NCBI RefSeq assembly: GCF_029382255.1
Contig: NZ_JARLLG010000007.1
Location: 124,001 to 188,000 of the forward strand
From: Isoptericola croceus
Lineage (GTDB): Bacteria > Actinomycetota > Actinomycetes > Actinomycetales > Cellulomonadaceae
Direction of reading: 5' to 3'
Length of the DNA: 64,000 nt
The stretch's first letter is position 1, and each line of letters opens with the position of its first letter. Position numbers and translations under genes: made by a program. The notes under the pieces are model-generated. The model saw only the letters and a program-made list of their open reading frames with translations. It searched no databases and had not been told where the DNA came from. Positions 63,146 to 64,000 of the stretch are shown here, one piece after another.

Positions 63146-64000
63146 CGCGCCGGGCCGGGGACCGGCACGGGCGAGGGAGCGTCCTCGGGCTCCGGCTCGT
63201 TCTCGAGGAACGGCTCGAGCAGGCCGGGAGCAGCCTCGACCGCGAAGGCCAAGGCCTCGTCGGTCGCGATGTCGGGAGCCTCGTAGACACCCCACCCGGC
63301 GGCGGTCATCGCCGAGACGGTGCGCAGACCGAGGCGACGCTGCAGGATCGACTCGCGCAGCGCGATCGTGCTCACGGCGTCGCGCCGCAGCACGGTGGTG
63401 GCCCGGCTCATCAGGCCGGACCGGACCACGAGGTAGCGGCCGGCGATCGTGTGGCCGAGAGAGCGGTACGCCACCACGGCACTGGCGAGGGCGAAGGCCC
63501 AGGACACCGCACCCCACCACAGCGTCGTCATCGGGACGACTCCGTTCGAGGCGAGCCACCCCAGCGTTCCTGTCACCGCGGCGCCCACGACCGTGGCCCA
63601 CCAGAGACGACGACGCAGGGCGGCCCGTGGGTGTGGCACCAGCCGGTGGGAAAACGGGCCGGGTGTCATCTCGAGGACGTCTCCGGCGACACCCTGGGCG
63701 ACCGAGAGGGGGCCGCGGGGCAGGATCGAGGTCGACCCCGACCAGATGGACAGCCCCGTGGTGATCACCTCGGTGTCGGCAACCCCCAACCACCGCCACA
63801 GCACCGGTTCCGAGACGTGGACACCGCGTAGCCGGCGGTCGTCGCGGTTGACCTCGCGTGTGGTCAAGAGTCCTTGGCGCGTACGCAGCTGGGTGGAACC
63901 GTCTCCGGGAACCCGGGCGAGCTCGAAGCGCCAGTGCGTGCTGAAGAACCCTACGGCCCGTGCCATGGTGCCGATCACCAACACGGCGATCAGTGTGATG
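63139..64000 (-). CDS. bacterial PH-domain membrane protein (YdbT-like), 5' end outside window
   Basis: About 287 C-terminal residues are visible; the frame continues past the right edge. A membrane helix at the edge (ITLIAVLVIGTMARAVG) is followed by FFSTHWRFELARVPGDG and LRTRQGLLTTREVNRDD, a bacterial PH (bPH2/DUF304) domain, then two more helices (about 115-160 of the visible part) and a third PH-like domain with YLVVRSGLMSRATTVLRR. This alternation of membrane pairs and bPH2 domains is that of YdbT-type proteins, of unclear function. It overlaps the stop of the convergent DUF6636-like gene. Confidence 0.82.
   Translation of the reverse strand, partial: ITLIAVLVIGTMARAVGFFSTHWRFELARVPGDGSTQLRTRQGLLTTREVNRDDRRLRGVHVSEPVLWRWLGVADTEVITTGLSIWSGSTSILPRGPLSVAQGVAGDVLEMTPGPFSHRLVPHPRAALRRRLWWATVVGAAVTGTLGWLASNGVVPMTTLWWGAVSWAFALASAVVAYRSLGHTIAGRYLVVRSGLMSRATTVLRRDAVSTIALRESILQRRLGLRTVSAMTAAGWGVYEAPDIATDEALAFAVEAAPGLLEPFLENEPEPEDAPSPVPVPGPARQ

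Overview
The window is strongly GC-rich chromosomal DNA from a cellulolytic actinobacterium. Dense secreted GH6, GH10, GH48 and GH74 enzymes with CBM2 modules, a DUF6636-like protein, DUF3467 and DUF4916 proteins and frequent GTG or leaderless starts point to Micrococcales, most likely the Cellulomonadaceae/Promicromonosporaceae group; I cannot fix the genus. No phage, IS element, integrase, rRNA operon or CRISPR array was seen.

Layout. 1-5.1 kb: two different sodium:solute symporter units (SSS + DUF485 leftward, DUF4212 + SSS rightward) on either side of a 153-aa membrane protein and a region of phased CGGTC repeats. 5.2-10.8 kb: housekeeping genes: ABC-F, NUDIX-like DUF4916, thioredoxin, tRNA-Leu, Bcp peroxiredoxin, GroES-like protein, two tRNA-Lys, trmB. 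10.9-14.8 kb: a membrane-protein pair divergent from a NarL-type histidine kinase/response regulator pair. 14.7-19.3 kb: leftward biotin transport operon bioY-acyl-CoA ligase-thiolase-bioM-bioN, which resembles the Bacillus subtilis yhfUTS arrangement. 19.5-24.2 kb: flavin disulfide oxidoreductase, ATP-grasp protein, small membrane protein, tRNA-His, orn, tRNA-Arg. 24.5-36.1 kb: DUF3467, then two copies of a translationally coupled dynamin-like GTPase pair around ssb, ettA and a phosphotransferase, then a thioesterase.

36.1-49.8 kb is a plant-cell-wall degradation island: GH74 xyloglucanase, GH10 xylanase, GH6 cellobiohydrolase, a LacI regulator, a large cytoplasmic protein joining a LacI-type sugar-binding domain to PAS and degenerate GGDEF domains, and GH48 cellulase. 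GH74, GH6 and GH48 share a two-site promoter layout: a distal CCTAAACGTTTCG box and a proximal box like the known CebR/CelR operator TGGGAGCGCTCCCA. A near-consensus copy of the latter overlaps the start of lacI, suggesting autoregulation. 49.8-64 kb: TetR/ABC exporter pair, NAD-binding/DUF2867 protein, a fragment of topoisomerase IB, TesB, truncated haemoglobin, lone PTS EIIB, MscS channel, MalQ, PepN, a Pro/Gln-rich membrane protein, and a PH-domain protein cut by the right edge.

A recurring structural theme is a long hairpin of about 70 nt right after stop codons. Four share a common sequence (arms of 20 bp beginning GTTGTGGGCG), two of them almost identical and flanking the xylanase gene. 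Others (5.1 and 22.0 kb) are similar in size but unrelated in sequence.
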